Positions 51,162-59,204 of a DNA stretch of 64,000 nt are shown one piece after another (positions within the stretch are counted from its first letter, which is position 1; the number at the start of each line of letters is the position of its first letter). This stretch comes from RBG-13-68-16 sp041494245 (GTDB taxonomy: Bacteria; Acidobacteriota; Thermoanaerobaculia; Thermoanaerobaculales; Thermoanaerobaculaceae). Under the pieces are notes generated by a model, which was not told the DNA's origin, made no database searches, and saw only the letters and a list, made by a program, of their open reading frames with translations. The translations under genes were made by a program, and so were the position numbers. The DNA lies in NCBI GenBank assembly GCA_041494245.1, contig JBGQAK010000003.1, forward strand, positions 186,001 through 250,000, written 5' to 3'.

Positions 51162-51995
51162 TCAGTTTCGATCCAAGAGTGCTACAACCTCTTCCACTGA
51201 CCAAACGTGACCCGCCACGCCCGCAGCCATTGCGGGCGTCTTTCCGTTGAGCGTCTTGTGAACGCGGCAGAAGTTGTAGTGCATGAAGTGAAGGCTCACG
51301 GCCGCCAGCAGGTTGGCGAGCTTCTTCGAGAATCCGTTCGTCAGGCGCGTGAACCGCCGCATGCCCATCCGCATCGTGAGGTTCTGGCGCTTGACGTAGG
51401 AGGTCGAAATGTGCTTCGGGTCCGGCTTGCCCTGGAGAACCTGGGTGCTGGTCCCGAGGCACTGAGCCGGACTGTAGCGTTTCTCCGCTTCTGGCGACAC
51501 GCCGTAGTGCTTCTGGAGCATCGCGTAGTCAACCTCAGCTCCAAACGCTTCCTCGACCGCCTCTAGATACATTGTGTGGCCGTCCGTGGTGAGCTGCACG
51601 CGGCCGTGAAGCCTGGACACCACGTCCTGCATGAAGGCGGTTGCTGTTGGAAGGTCACGCGGCCCGACCATCCAAGAAGGGACTAGCTTGGTGTCCGCGC
51701 AGATCGCTGTAAAGGTCCACACGTCCCCGTAGCCGAACTCGCCTCGGTGCTCATCCGGGACGTTCTTCGCCTTGGCGTAGCAGAAGGACCAAATCTCATC
51801 CGCTTGGATGCGCTTGCAGGGCAGGTTTCGAAGCGCCTCATCCTGAAAGCGGTCGCACGCCTCGCCAAGCTCGACCAGAAGCTTAACGACGGTGTTCTTG
51901 GCGGCACCCGTCATTTGCACCGTGGCGCGGATAGAATTCCCCTCAACGAGGGCCGCGACTACCTGGGTCCGCTTGGCCGTAGAGAGCTTGTTCAT
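51162..51995 (-). mobile_element. IS1-family transposase gene
   Basis: 277 residues in one frame, without the frameshift of classical IS1. An N-terminal helix-turn-helix (IRATVQMTGAAKNTVVKLL) is followed by the DDE core: IQADEIWSFCYAKAKNV (first D), QLTTDGHTMYLEAV (second D) and LHFMHYNFCRVHKTLNGKTP region with the C-terminal acidic residue near. CLGTSTQVLQGKPDPKHIST is typical of the family. I could not define paired terminal repeats: GGTAATGGGTCAG at 51153 and CTGACACC ending at 52054 are candidates, but show no clear target duplication. Confidence 0.85.
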
Positions 51996-52120
51996 ACTGA
52001 CAATATAGCGCGAGCGCTCACGTTTGTCAAGTCAGTTTGGGTATAGCTGACACCATTGAGATAGCACTGGACTATTGACAGAGCATCGGACCTAGGCCTT
52101 ATAAACTACTTGGAGTCGGA

Positions 52121-52197
52121 TGGAGCGCCGGCGGGGGCTTGAACCCCGAACCTGCGGATTAGTAGTCCGCAGCTCTTTCCGATTGAGCTACCGGCGC
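52121..52197 (-). tRNA. tRNA with anticodon ACT, arginine-like body
   Basis: Full cloverleaf on the minus strand with encoded CCA: acceptor GCGCCGG/CCGGCGC (7 bp), TA, D stem GCTC/GAGC, anticodon stem GCGGA/TCCGC with loop CTACTAA, short variable loop AGGTT, T stem CGGGG/CCCCG with loop TTCAAGC. Anticodon (52161-52163) is ACT, which would read the serine codon AGU, yet there is no long variable arm as in serine tRNAs and the acceptor/D-arm resemble tRNA-Arg. It differs from an Arg TCT loop (CTTCTAA) by one base. Flanked by the IS1-family gene and a hairpin. Confidence 0.85.
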
Positions 52198-52221
52198 CCT
52201 TGCTGACTCAAAGCCGAACTT

Positions 52222-52270
52222 GGCCCGCCCCCGCAGGCCGCTACGCTTGGTAGGGGCGGGCCTCTTCTTT
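52222..52270 (+). terminator. Strong hairpin with T-rich tail
   Basis: GGCCCGCCCC (52222-52231) pairs with GGGGCGGGCC (52253-52262), followed by TCTTCTTTCT. Reads as a plus-strand terminator although neighbouring genes are on the minus strand. Confidence 0.5.
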
Positions 52271-52313
52271 CTGCCCACGCCAGCGCTCGGCTCCGGGCGT
52301 GGGCCAGGTTCGT

Positions 52314-52751
52314 CTACGCATTGGTCCTCCCCAACTGGTCGCTTTCTTCCTTTATTGGCTGTGGAACCGGGAAAACGTAGGCAAACGTGAAGCCTGATCC
52401 CTTAGGCGCCTTGACCCTTCGTGCGTCGCCCTTCTCATGGAGATGCCTGACATTCACCCCAACGGTGGTCTTCTTGAAGGCATAGCCCTGTGCTGTCAGC
52501 ATCTCGAAGATCTGCTCCACAGTGAGCGGACTACGATTTGCGCGACCAATGCGCTTGATCAACTCTTCCGCGTTGACCTCGTACTTGCGCTGGAAACCCT
52601 TCTTACCACCGCCTTCCGCCAACACCCCCGATCCACCATTGTTCATCGCAGCCAAGGTTGTGCGCAGCTCAAGGATGGCCTTGACGATGCGATCACGTTC
52701 GGCCTCGAGGCCCTGAATTGCCTTCTCGATATGCTCGGTTGGGTTTCCCAT
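52314..52751 (-). CDS. Small coiled-coil/winged-helix protein of unknown function
   Basis: 145 residues. Residues 4-38 are a coiled coil (EHIEKAIQGLEAERDRIVKAIL); after a Gly-rich linker, residues 65-125 look like a winged helix (SPLTVEQIFEMLTAQGYAF, VGVNVRHLHEKGDARRVK) ending FTFAYVFP. Possibly a DNA-binding regulator; I do not know the family. Upstream region contains a clear SD-like GAGCGATG only, so the start is moderately sure. Confidence 0.65.
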   Translation of the reverse strand: MGNPTEHIEKAIQGLEAERDRIVKAILELRTTLAAMNNGGSGVLAEGGGKKGFQRKYEVNAEELIKRIGRANRSPLTVEQIFEMLTAQGYAFKKTTVGVNVRHLHEKGDARRVKAPKGSGFTFAYVFPVPQPIKEESDQLGRTNA

Positions 52752-52860
52752 ATCATCGCTCCTCGGTCAGTAGTATCGGCTCGACCGGAGGATCTGTCAA
52801 GGAAGAGAAGACTACGGGACTTACTATTATGCTATTTGTGCTGTTTTGTGCCGTCTTGTG

Positions 52861-53130
52861 CTACTTTTTGTCACTGCGTCTTGCTGTATTCCACCGTGCT
52901 GCCGCCGCCTTCTTGGCGCTTTCTCGCCGCTGCTCCGGCGTGAGTTTGGCGGCCCTTGCCGGTCCGCCCTTCTTCCCGCCGAGGCGCCCTAGAGCTACGG
53001 CTGCAGGGTTCTTCCCTGCTGCGTCTTCGGGGGCTTCTTCGGATTCTGGCGAACCCTCACCCGCTGCCCGGTCTGTGATGGTCTTTGCCAGTTCGTTGAG
53101 ATCGTGGCGTTTGCTTGAGCGCTTAGGCAT
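52861..53130 (-). CDS. Small basic DNA-binding-like protein
   Basis: 89 residues. An acidic middle (GEGSPESEEAPEDAA) is followed by a basic AT-hook-like C-terminus: GRLGGKKGGPARAAKLTPEQ and RRESAKKAAAARW. That C-terminal pattern belongs to a widespread small family in bacteria often near defence or mobile genes. It may bind nucleic acid; function unknown. Confidence 0.65.
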   Translation of the reverse strand: MPKRSSKRHDLNELAKTITDRAAGEGSPESEEAPEDAAGKNPAAVALGRLGGKKGGPARAAKLTPEQRRESAKKAAAARWNTARRSDKK

Positions 53131-53172
53131 ACTCCCAATATACGTGCACTGCGATGGATTCGCAAGGGGAGA

Positions 53173-54072
53173 TCAAGAACTCCCGTCCTCTCCACTTGGC
53201 AACATGTTAACTATCTCTGCGGATGGCTGGGGCTTTCTTGTTTCCATGTCGGCGACCATTGCTTGAATGGCGCTGGTACAGATCGCCCAAAGTGAGACGG
53301 CCTCCGGGAGTGTAAGCGTTACCTCGGGGTGTATTAACGGGTTTCGGTGCAAGCGTCTTATCTCATCAATCGTCTGTATCACCTTCTTGCTAGCGTCCGT
53401 CTTCTTGAGTGCTTCTGTGTATCCTGCCCACGTGGCGTCCTTCTTGGTTGGAGGAGGGCAGTCGAAAGCGGCCATTTCTACCTTGATGGTGCTTTCGGTT
53501 GCCCTTGCGATATGGAAGCCGGCTGCGGTCGGAAGATTGAAAGCCAAACACCGGCCCGCTTGATTTGTATCGTCAATGGCTTCTTTGGAGAGCCGATCTC
53601 GGTAGCCCACATACACAGCGGCAGCATCAACGATCAGATACCTCGTGTCGAAAACACCCTTTTGGGTAACGTAAAAGACGGGCAGCCTCGCGAGTTCAAG
53701 TTGAAACGCGTTGTCAAAGGTCATGAAGGCCCAGCTGAATTCTTGGAACAGCACCTCGTCGGCGGCAGCATTGGGACTGGTGCTGTGGAGATTCTGGACT
53801 TTCCGAAGCACTTCACGAAGGGCAAGAGCCGCATCTCTACTGACGTCGAGAGGTGGGATGTTGTCCTTGTGTAACAGCAGGTCGAGGAAAGCTGCTGCGG
53901 AATTCGTGAGTTCATTGAAAGTGTTGAGAGGCACCTTGTCCCTCAAAAGGAGAAAGCAGGCTTCAAGCCATTTGGCAAGACCGAAGGCTGGATAGCCGTT
54001 TACATGTTGCACGCCGTCCTCCACAGGGCCGCTGAGCCAAATTGCGTACCGTAACGCAGTCTTGGACATCAT
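53173..54072 (-). CDS. HEPN-like protein of unknown function
   Basis: 299 residues from the first ATG of a pair at 54072 with GGAGG six bases upstream. Largely helical. Near the C-terminus TIDEIRRLHRNPLIHPE contains R-N-P-L-I-H, an Rx4H motif as in HEPN ribonucleases, within two helices (VIQTIDEIRRL and LPEAVSLWAICTSAIQAM). HEPN domains serve in abortive infection and toxin modules. The assignment is by motif only; a search would be needed to confirm. Codon use looks less GC-rich than the chromosome genes. Confidence 0.6.
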   Translation of the reverse strand: MMSKTALRYAIWLSGPVEDGVQHVNGYPAFGLAKWLEACFLLLRDKVPLNTFNELTNSAAAFLDLLLHKDNIPPLDVSRDAALALREVLRKVQNLHSTSPNAAADEVLFQEFSWAFMTFDNAFQLELARLPVFYVTQKGVFDTRYLIVDAAAVYVGYRDRLSKEAIDDTNQAGRCLAFNLPTAAGFHIARATESTIKVEMAAFDCPPPTKKDATWAGYTEALKKTDASKKVIQTIDEIRRLHRNPLIHPEVTLTLPEAVSLWAICTSAIQAMVADMETRKPQPSAEIVNMLPSGEDGSS

Positions 54073-54209
54073 TCTACGCCTCCGAACCAAACTGACCCAC
54101 TACCTCGCGCTTGAGGAGTTCCTCTCGCGGCCGGCGCGCCGCGCCGGCATGCGCACGGCGTCCGCGCGCCCCACACCGCTTCCACGGGAACGGGCACTTG
54201 ATTTGGGGC

Positions 54210-54717
54210 GATCCTCCGGCGACGTGTGGCGTGAGTCCAGGTTGCTCTTCCAGCGCTGGTCTGTTTGATTGACATCCCTCGAGACCGGGGCGTAGCGTCA
54301 GGCAGGCTTGGGCAAAGACGGAGGCGCACGGACATGTACTGGCAAGAATGGTCCGACAGGTTGAGGAAGGAGCTGAAGCTCGGCACGGAGCCGGTCGCCG
54401 TCACGTTCGCGGGCGCACCGGCACCGGGTGCCACCTCCCGGCAGGGCAAGCTCTCGGTGTGCCAGGCGTTGAAGAAGGCGAGCGAAGGTGAGAGCGTCAC
54501 CATCACCGCGGAGACCTGCGGCTGCCCCGGAGGCCTCGTGAGCCTCGGGCTCGGGCAGATGCCCGCGAAGGGACGGGAGAGGCTGGTGGAGTTCCTCGTC
54601 AACACGGAGAAGGTCTACTGCTCGCGTGTCGCCATCCATCGCAGCCAGCAGACCGTCGTGCCACCCGCGGGAGTGGCGAGCCACATCATCTTCGCGCCGC
54701 TGTCGAGGACGGAGTCG
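54210..54717 (+). repeat. Repeat unit A: promoter region plus 128 codons of a DUF169 gene
   Basis: Matches 58338-58856 base for base with scattered differences, including TTGACATCCCTCGAGA and the upstream GACGTGTGGC...TGAGTCC stretch. Similarity with the full gene stops sharply at GGAGTCGC near 54717, twelve bases before the end of the GIY-YIG gene. Confidence 0.85.
54334..54717 (+). pseudogene. Truncated DUF169 gene, copy A
   Basis: Begins MYWQEWSDRLRKELKLGTEP and stays in the DUF169 frame through CQALKKASEGESVTITAETC and IHRSQQTVVPPAGVASHII, then runs into unrelated sequence; the frame closes at 54798. The full gene at 58461 is about 115 residues longer. It may still be translated from its intact promoter, but the C-terminal half of the domain is missing. 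Confidence 0.85.
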
Positions 54718-54728
54718 CCCGTAGAACC

Positions 54729-55421
54729 TCAGGGCACGTACCTGATCGGGTTTTGTGAACCCGTGGGCAGCAGGTGCTCGACCGACCTGCCAACGTAGCG
54801 GTCTCGAATGCCGGCCTCGGCGACGACACCCCGGAACTCCCAGCGGCCGGGGGCGTGTACATCCTTTCGGGAACGGTACCTGTACGAACCCGTCCCAGCC
54901 GGCTGCCAGCTTTTGATGCGGTAGACCTCGCGCACAATGCCGTGGTAGACCGCCATGGCGTACCTGACCGTCTGGCGTCGTTTGCCTATCGCCCAGACAC
55001 CGCGGGTGACCTCGTAGAGCTCCCGAGCCGGCATCCCGGGGCGATAGAGTCGGTTGACGCGGACGAGGATTGAAGGTTCGTGGATGGCGACGGGTTTGGC
55101 TGCAAGCCTCGTGATCAGCTCTTCCAGCGACACTCTACCGAGGTTCGCGGAGTGTCTTCCGCGGATCCGGTTCTTCAGGGTATCGAGGCCCAATGCGTCA
55201 ATCAGCGCCGCTTCGACCCTGAACGCCATGTCCTCGCTCGGCAAAGCGTGAGCGAGAATCTCGACCTGGTAGCGACAGGAGGCCAAATGGGCCAAGGCGC
55301 GTTGACCTTGCCCCTTGCCCACGTAGCGGATTTTCATGTCAGACCGGCGCACGTATGCGTAAACGTAGTGTTTCATTTTTTCAGCGACTTCATGAGGGAG
55401 TCGTCTTGTCTGCTTGTTCAC
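54729..55421 (-). CDS. GIY-YIG (LEM-3-like) endonuclease domain protein
   Basis: 230 residues from a GTG at 55421 with GGAAGGAG upstream; a longer frame exists but has no ribosome site. The GIY-YIG core is HYVYAYVRRSDMKIRYVGKG with QGQRALAHLASC, then the catalytic Glu in FRVEAALIDALGLDTLKN. The C-terminal 110 residues form a second domain seen with such nucleases: RGVWAIGKRRQTVRYAMAVY, WQPAGTGSYRYR, RWEFRGVVAEA, RDRYVGRSV. It probably recognises and cuts DNA. It reads against copy A and lies between copies A and B of the DUF169 repeat, so it looks like inserted cargo. Confidence 0.82.
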   Translation of the reverse strand: MNKQTRRLPHEVAEKMKHYVYAYVRRSDMKIRYVGKGQGQRALAHLASCRYQVEILAHALPSEDMAFRVEAALIDALGLDTLKNRIRGRHSANLGRVSLEELITRLAAKPVAIHEPSILVRVNRLYRPGMPARELYEVTRGVWAIGKRRQTVRYAMAVYHGIVREVYRIKSWQPAGTGSYRYRSRKDVHAPGRWEFRGVVAEAGIRDRYVGRSVEHLLPTGSQNPIRYVP

Positions 55422-55659
55422 ATTTTCTCCTTCCAAAGCACCCAGCAAAAGTATCACTGCAGGGCGGTCCCGACGGGCAGGTGGCAGCCAGCCGTGATCA
55501 CCGGGACGGAACCCGGCCTCCACACCCGTGGCTGGGCTTGCGATTGGAGAGCACGGATTGGAGGATAACGCTGGCCGCGTTCGCCGAAGCGCCCCTCGTG
55601 CTGTTGGAGCTTCGAACGCCCCACACTGCCTCCGCGGAAATCGGCACTTGATTCTGGGA

Positions 55660-55866
55660 GATCTTGCGGCGGTGTGCGGTCTGAGGCCGGGTTGCTCTTC
55701 CAGCGCCGGTCCGTTTAATTGACACCCCTCGAGAACGCGACGTAGCGTCGGGCAGGCCTGGGCGAAGACGGAGGCGTACGGAGATGTACTGGCAGAAATG
55801 GTCCGACAGGTTGAGGAAGGAGCTGAAGCTCGGCACGGAGCCGGTCGCCGTCACGTTCGCGGGTGC
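55660..55866 (+). repeat. Repeat unit B: promoter region plus 28 codons of a DUF169 gene
   Basis: Carries the same promoter block (TTGACACCCCTCGAGA) and coding start; similarity ends at GCGGGTGCA near 55866. Units A and B share an extra upstream stretch (CGCCCCACAC... CGGCACTTGATT) that unit C lacks. Confidence 0.85.
55784..55866 (+). pseudogene. Truncated DUF169 gene, copy B
   Basis: MYWQKWSDRLRKELKLGTEP and eight further residues match the full gene, after which the frame is unrelated and stops at 55978. Too short to be functional. Confidence 0.85.
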
Positions 55867-55960
55867 ACTCTCCGTGGGGAGCGCGTTGCCCGAAGACTCG
55901 TCTCTGGCAGGGATTATCCGTTCATCAGTGCGGATGCCGATAGCATACCAAGGGTGCAAT

Positions 55961-55981
55961 ACTTCACGAAATGTGTGAAGT
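55961..55981. promoter_or_regulatory. Inverted repeat operator upstream of abiEi
   Basis: ACTTCAC-GAAATGT-GTGAAGT is a perfect 7-7-7 inverted repeat 19 bases before the abiEi start. AbiEi antitoxins autorepress by binding inverted repeats in their promoter, which fits. Confidence 0.65.
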
Positions 55982-56000
55982 GTAGTAGCATCACTGTACT

Positions 56001-56810
56001 ATGAGGCCAGGACGCATCCCCAAGCAGGCAATTGGCCGCCAAAGGCTGAGAAGCGTTCTCCGCCAATGCGGGCAACTGTTAACTCCCGCGGGCGTGAGCC
56101 GAGCCCTTGAGGTCGGACCGACCGATGCTGCAAAGCTCCTTGCGCGGTGGGTGAGTCAAGGATGGCTCATGAGGATTCGCAGGGGTCTGTACGCACCCGT
56201 ACCCCTCGAAGCCACTTCATCAGAGCAAGTGCTGTCCAACCCCTGGGTGCTCGTTCAGGAGGTATTTGCGCCAGGGTACGTTGGCGGCTGGTCGGCTGGG
56301 GAGCATTGGGACCTCACAGAGCAGATCTTTCGGAGCATTTGCGTTCTGACAGCGAGGCCCGTCCGTCGGAAGCAGCAAATCCTCCAGGGCGTGACCTTCG
56401 TTGCCAAGCACGTTCCGCCCGACGCGATCTTCGGGACGCGCACCGCTTGGGAAGGTAAGATCAAGGTCCAGGTATCGGACCCGCACAAGACGATCATTGA
56501 CATGCTTGATGATCCCAGCCTCGGAGGCGGCATCACTCATGTCGAGGCCTGCTTGCGGAGTTACCTGGGCTCGCCCCATGCCGACCTGAAAACGCTCATC
56601 GCCTACGGCGATCAGCTGAAGAACGGTGCCGTCTTCAAGCGCCTTGGCTTTCTCATTTCACGATCCGGAAAGCCGGACCGGGCCGCCATCGCCGCGTGCA
56701 CCCAGCGCCTAAGCAAAGGCAACGCCAAGCTCGACCCCGCGCTCCCTGGGGAACGACTTGTGACCAGGTGGCGCTTGTGGGTGCCGAAGAGATGGGCAGG
56801 TAGCTCGTGA
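56001..56810 (+). CDS. abiEi: AbiEi-type antitoxin/regulator
   Basis: 269 residues. The N-terminal winged helix (LTPAGVSRALEVGPTDAAKLLARWVSQGWLMRIRRGLYAP, in part) is the AbiEi DNA-binding domain with the characteristic R-G-x-Y wing; the C-terminal domain has GWSAGEHWDLTEQIF and KTIIDMLDDPSLGGGITHVE. It silences the AbiEii nucleotidyltransferase and represses the operon. Its stop overlaps the abiEii start (GTGA). No strong ribosome site precedes the ATG. Confidence 0.9.
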   Translation: MRPGRIPKQAIGRQRLRSVLRQCGQLLTPAGVSRALEVGPTDAAKLLARWVSQGWLMRIRRGLYAPVPLEATSSEQVLSNPWVLVQEVFAPGYVGGWSAGEHWDLTEQIFRSICVLTARPVRRKQQILQGVTFVAKHVPPDAIFGTRTAWEGKIKVQVSDPHKTIIDMLDDPSLGGGITHVEACLRSYLGSPHADLKTLIAYGDQLKNGAVFKRLGFLISRSGKPDRAAIAACTQRLSKGNAKLDPALPGERLVTRWRLWVPKRWAGSS

Positions 56811-58228
56811 TCGATCGCGCAGAGATCCTCGAGCTAGCAAGCGAATGGTCCCTTCGGCCCCAGGTGGTGGAGAAAGACTACGTGCTTGGATGGCTCCTTG
56901 CTGGCATCTACCAGCATGCCCTCCTCGCGAAGGCCTGGATCTTCAAGGGCGGCACCTGCCTAAAGAAGTGCTACTTCGAGACGTACCGGTTCTCCGAGGA
57001 CCTCGATTTCACGGTGACTGACCCGGCCCAGCTGGACGAAGGCTTTCTGCTTGGTGCGTTCAAAGAGGTTGCGGAATGGGTCTACGAGCATGCAGGCATC
57101 GAAGTGCCTGTTGAGCAGCTTCGATTTGCCGTCTTCCAGAATCCAAGAGGGCGGATTAGCTGTGAGGGGCGAGTCCACTATCGCGGGCCTGTCGCACCGC
57201 AGGGGGACCTTCCTAGAATTAGGCTTGATCTGACGGCTGATGAGGCCGTTGTACTGGAGCCCCAATGGCGACCGGTGGCTCACCCTTATTCCGATGCGCC
57301 CGAAGGCGGGCTCCGGGCTCGGAGCTACCCATTCGAGGAGATCTTCGCTGAGAAGATTCGTGCCCTTGGCGAGCGATCACGGCCTCGCGATCTCTACGAC
57401 GTGATCAACCTCTTCCACCGTGACGAAGCTCGGGACTTGGCACCTGGAGTTCGCCGTGTTCTCAAAGACAAGTGCGCGTTCAAGGGACTGGCAACGCCGA
57501 CCGTTGAAGCGATCCAGCAGCACGAAGGCGAACTGGCCGCCGAATGGGACAACATGCTCGGTTACCAGCTCCCTGCCCTGCCTAGCCTGGATCTCTTTCT
57601 TGGCGAGCTTCCCAGGTTGTTTCGATGGCTTCAGGAGGCGGAAGAGGTAGTTGCTACGCCCCTTGTGTCCATGGGTTCGGGCGAGATCGTTTATCGGCGA
57701 GAGCTACGCTCCATGGGCGTTCGAGGGGGGCTCTCCGCTGCATTGGAAACCATCCGCTTTGCAGCCGCGAACCACCTTTGCGTCGATCTCGATTACGTTG
57801 ACGCAGCAGGCAAACGCAGCACTCGCCAGATTGCACCCTATTCGCTCCGTCGGCCAGAGGGTGGCGCGGTTCTTCTGCACGCCGAGCACGCCGGGACGCG
57901 GGAACACCGTAGCTATCGGGTCGATCGGATCATAGCTGCACGCGTTACGAACGAGGCGTTTGTACCCCGTTGGGCGATCGAGCTGTCACCAGAGGCTCCC
58001 CTAAGGATTCAGCCTGCAACAGTTCGAGCCAACCCAGGCCATGGGTTTCCGACCTCGCGAAGAAGAGGCAACCGCATGGCCCACGGTCCCGTTTTCGTCT
58101 ATGAATGCGGGCGCTGCGGCAAAAGGTTCCGGCACACCAAACGCGAACCACGATTGAGGGAACACAAGGCACCAGGGGGCTGGGATTGCACCGGGCGATC
58201 AGGGCACCTGGTTGATACGGTCTACTAA
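56807..58228 (+). CDS. abiEii: AbiEii-type nucleotidyltransferase toxin fused to WYL-like and zinc-finger domains
   Basis: 473 residues, much longer than usual AbiEii. Residues 1-290: KDYVLGWLLAGIY, FKGGTCLKKCYFETYRFSED, DLDFTV (nucleotidyltransferase GG-S/T and DxD) and YPFEEIFAEKIRALGERSRPRDLYDV, the AbiEii core. Residues about 315-395 read like a WYL domain: ETIRFAAANHLCVDLDYVD, STRQIAPYSLRRPEGGAVLL, REHRSYRVDRIIAARVT. The end holds YECGRCGKRF, HTKREPRLREHK and a late Cys, a likely zinc finger. AbiEii enzymes transfer nucleotides to targets such as tRNA; the tails suggest an added sensor. The GTG start overlaps abiEi. Confidence 0.85.
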   Translation: MIDRAEILELASEWSLRPQVVEKDYVLGWLLAGIYQHALLAKAWIFKGGTCLKKCYFETYRFSEDLDFTVTDPAQLDEGFLLGAFKEVAEWVYEHAGIEVPVEQLRFAVFQNPRGRISCEGRVHYRGPVAPQGDLPRIRLDLTADEAVVLEPQWRPVAHPYSDAPEGGLRARSYPFEEIFAEKIRALGERSRPRDLYDVINLFHRDEARDLAPGVRRVLKDKCAFKGLATPTVEAIQQHEGELAAEWDNMLGYQLPALPSLDLFLGELPRLFRWLQEAEEVVATPLVSMGSGEIVYRRELRSMGVRGGLSAALETIRFAAANHLCVDLDYVDAAGKRSTRQIAPYSLRRPEGGAVLLHAEHAGTREHRSYRVDRIIAARVTNEAFVPRWAIELSPEAPLRIQPATVRANPGHGFPTSRRRGNRMAHGPVFVYECGRCGKRFRHTKREPRLREHKAPGGWDCTGRSGHLVDTVY

Positions 58229-58337
58229 TTTCGGGTTCGCGAGGCGACCCTGCTGCCTGCGTTCTGCCATCCCCGCGCCCTAACCCTCTTCGCGTGGGAA
58301 AGGGAACCGGAATCGTGGCACCGCAGGTTTTCTCGGA

Positions 58338-58856
58338 GATCCTTGGCAACGTGTGGCCTGAGTCCGGGTTGGTCTTCCAGCACTGATCCGTTTGATTGAC
58401 ATCCCTCGAGAACGGGGCGTAGCGTCGGGCAGGCTTGGGCGAAGACGGAGGCGCACGGAGATGTACTGGCAGAAATGGTCCGACAGGTTGAGGAAGGAGC
58501 TGAAGCTCGGCACGGAGCCGGTCGCCGTCACGTTCGCGGGCGCACCGGCACGGGGTGCCACCTCCGTGCAGGGCAAGCTCTCGGTGTGTCAGGCCTTGAA
58601 AAAGGCGAGCGGAGGCGAGACGGTCACCATCACCGCGGAGACCTGCGGCTGCCCCGGGGGCCTCGTGAGCCTCGGGCTCGGGCAGATGCCCGCAAAGGGA
58701 CGGGAGAGGCTGGTGGAGTTCCTCGTCAACACGGAGAAGGTCTACTGCTCCCGGGTTGCGATCCATCGCAGCCAGCAGACCGTCGTGCCGCCGGCAGGGA
58801 TGGCGAGCCACGTCATCTTCGCGCCGCTGTCGAGAACGGAGTCGCTGCCCGACATC
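58338..58856 (+). repeat. Repeat unit C: shared promoter and 5' part of the intact DUF169 gene
   Basis: The portion of the intact locus that is repeated as units A (54210) and B (55660). Promoter-like TTGACA at 58396-58401 and TAGCGT at 58420-58425 are included. Confidence 0.8.
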
Positions 58857-59189
58857 GTGGTCTTCCTCGGGAAGCCCGGCTCGCTCCATCATCTTGTGGG
58901 GTTCGCGGGCTACTGGGAAGGCCGCTCGATGAAGGTCGAGCTTACGGGCCCGGCGTGCAGGACCGGCGTGGCCTACCCGGTGGTCACGGGCGAGATCGGG
59001 CTGTCGCTCCTCGATTTCGGGGCGAGGAGGTTGGCCGAGTTTGATGAGGACGTGCTGCTGGTCTCCGTCCCGTTTCACAGGATGTTCGGGATCATGCACG
59101 CCCTCGATCAGGGGCTAGGCGGAGAGCGTACCGACCTCGCGGACATCGAGCAGCAGATCGACGAGCTTGGCGTGGTGGAACCGGTCTGA
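58461..59189 (+). CDS. DUF169-family protein (intact copy)
   Basis: 242 residues starting MYWQKWSDRLRKELKLGTEP. The family motif region includes LSVCQALKKASGGETVTIT, AETCGCPGGLVSLGLG and VYCSRVAIHRSQQ; later GRSMKVELTGPACRTGVAYP and SVPFHRMFGIMHALDQGL. The cysteines (Cys in SVCQAL, ETCGCPGG) and later Cys could bind metal or a cofactor. Function of DUF169 is unknown to me. It is the only complete member of three serial copies, with its own promoter in the repeat. GGAGG precedes the start. Confidence 0.88.
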   Translation: MYWQKWSDRLRKELKLGTEPVAVTFAGAPARGATSVQGKLSVCQALKKASGGETVTITAETCGCPGGLVSLGLGQMPAKGRERLVEFLVNTEKVYCSRVAIHRSQQTVVPPAGMASHVIFAPLSRTESLPDIVVFLGKPGSLHHLVGFAGYWEGRSMKVELTGPACRTGVAYPVVTGEIGLSLLDFGARRLAEFDEDVLLVSVPFHRMFGIMHALDQGLGGERTDLADIEQQIDELGVVEPV

Positions 59190-59204
59190 GGGTGTGAGGC
59201 TCGA

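Noticed and set aside
51153..52054. Defined IS1 ends (GGTAATGGGTCAG and CTGACACC)
   Set aside because: The two ends do not form a convincing inverted repeat, GTCAGTTT appears as a direct repeat instead, and no 8-9 bp target duplication is visible.
52121..52199. tRNA read with a 9-bp acceptor stem starting at 52199
   Set aside because: Moving the start to 52197 gives a normal 7-bp stem, T at the discriminator position and an encoded CCA, so the shorter fold is preferred.
54718..54798. Functional C-terminus for truncated DUF169 copy A
   Set aside because: These 27 codons are antisense to the end of the GIY-YIG gene and bear no similarity to the intact copy.
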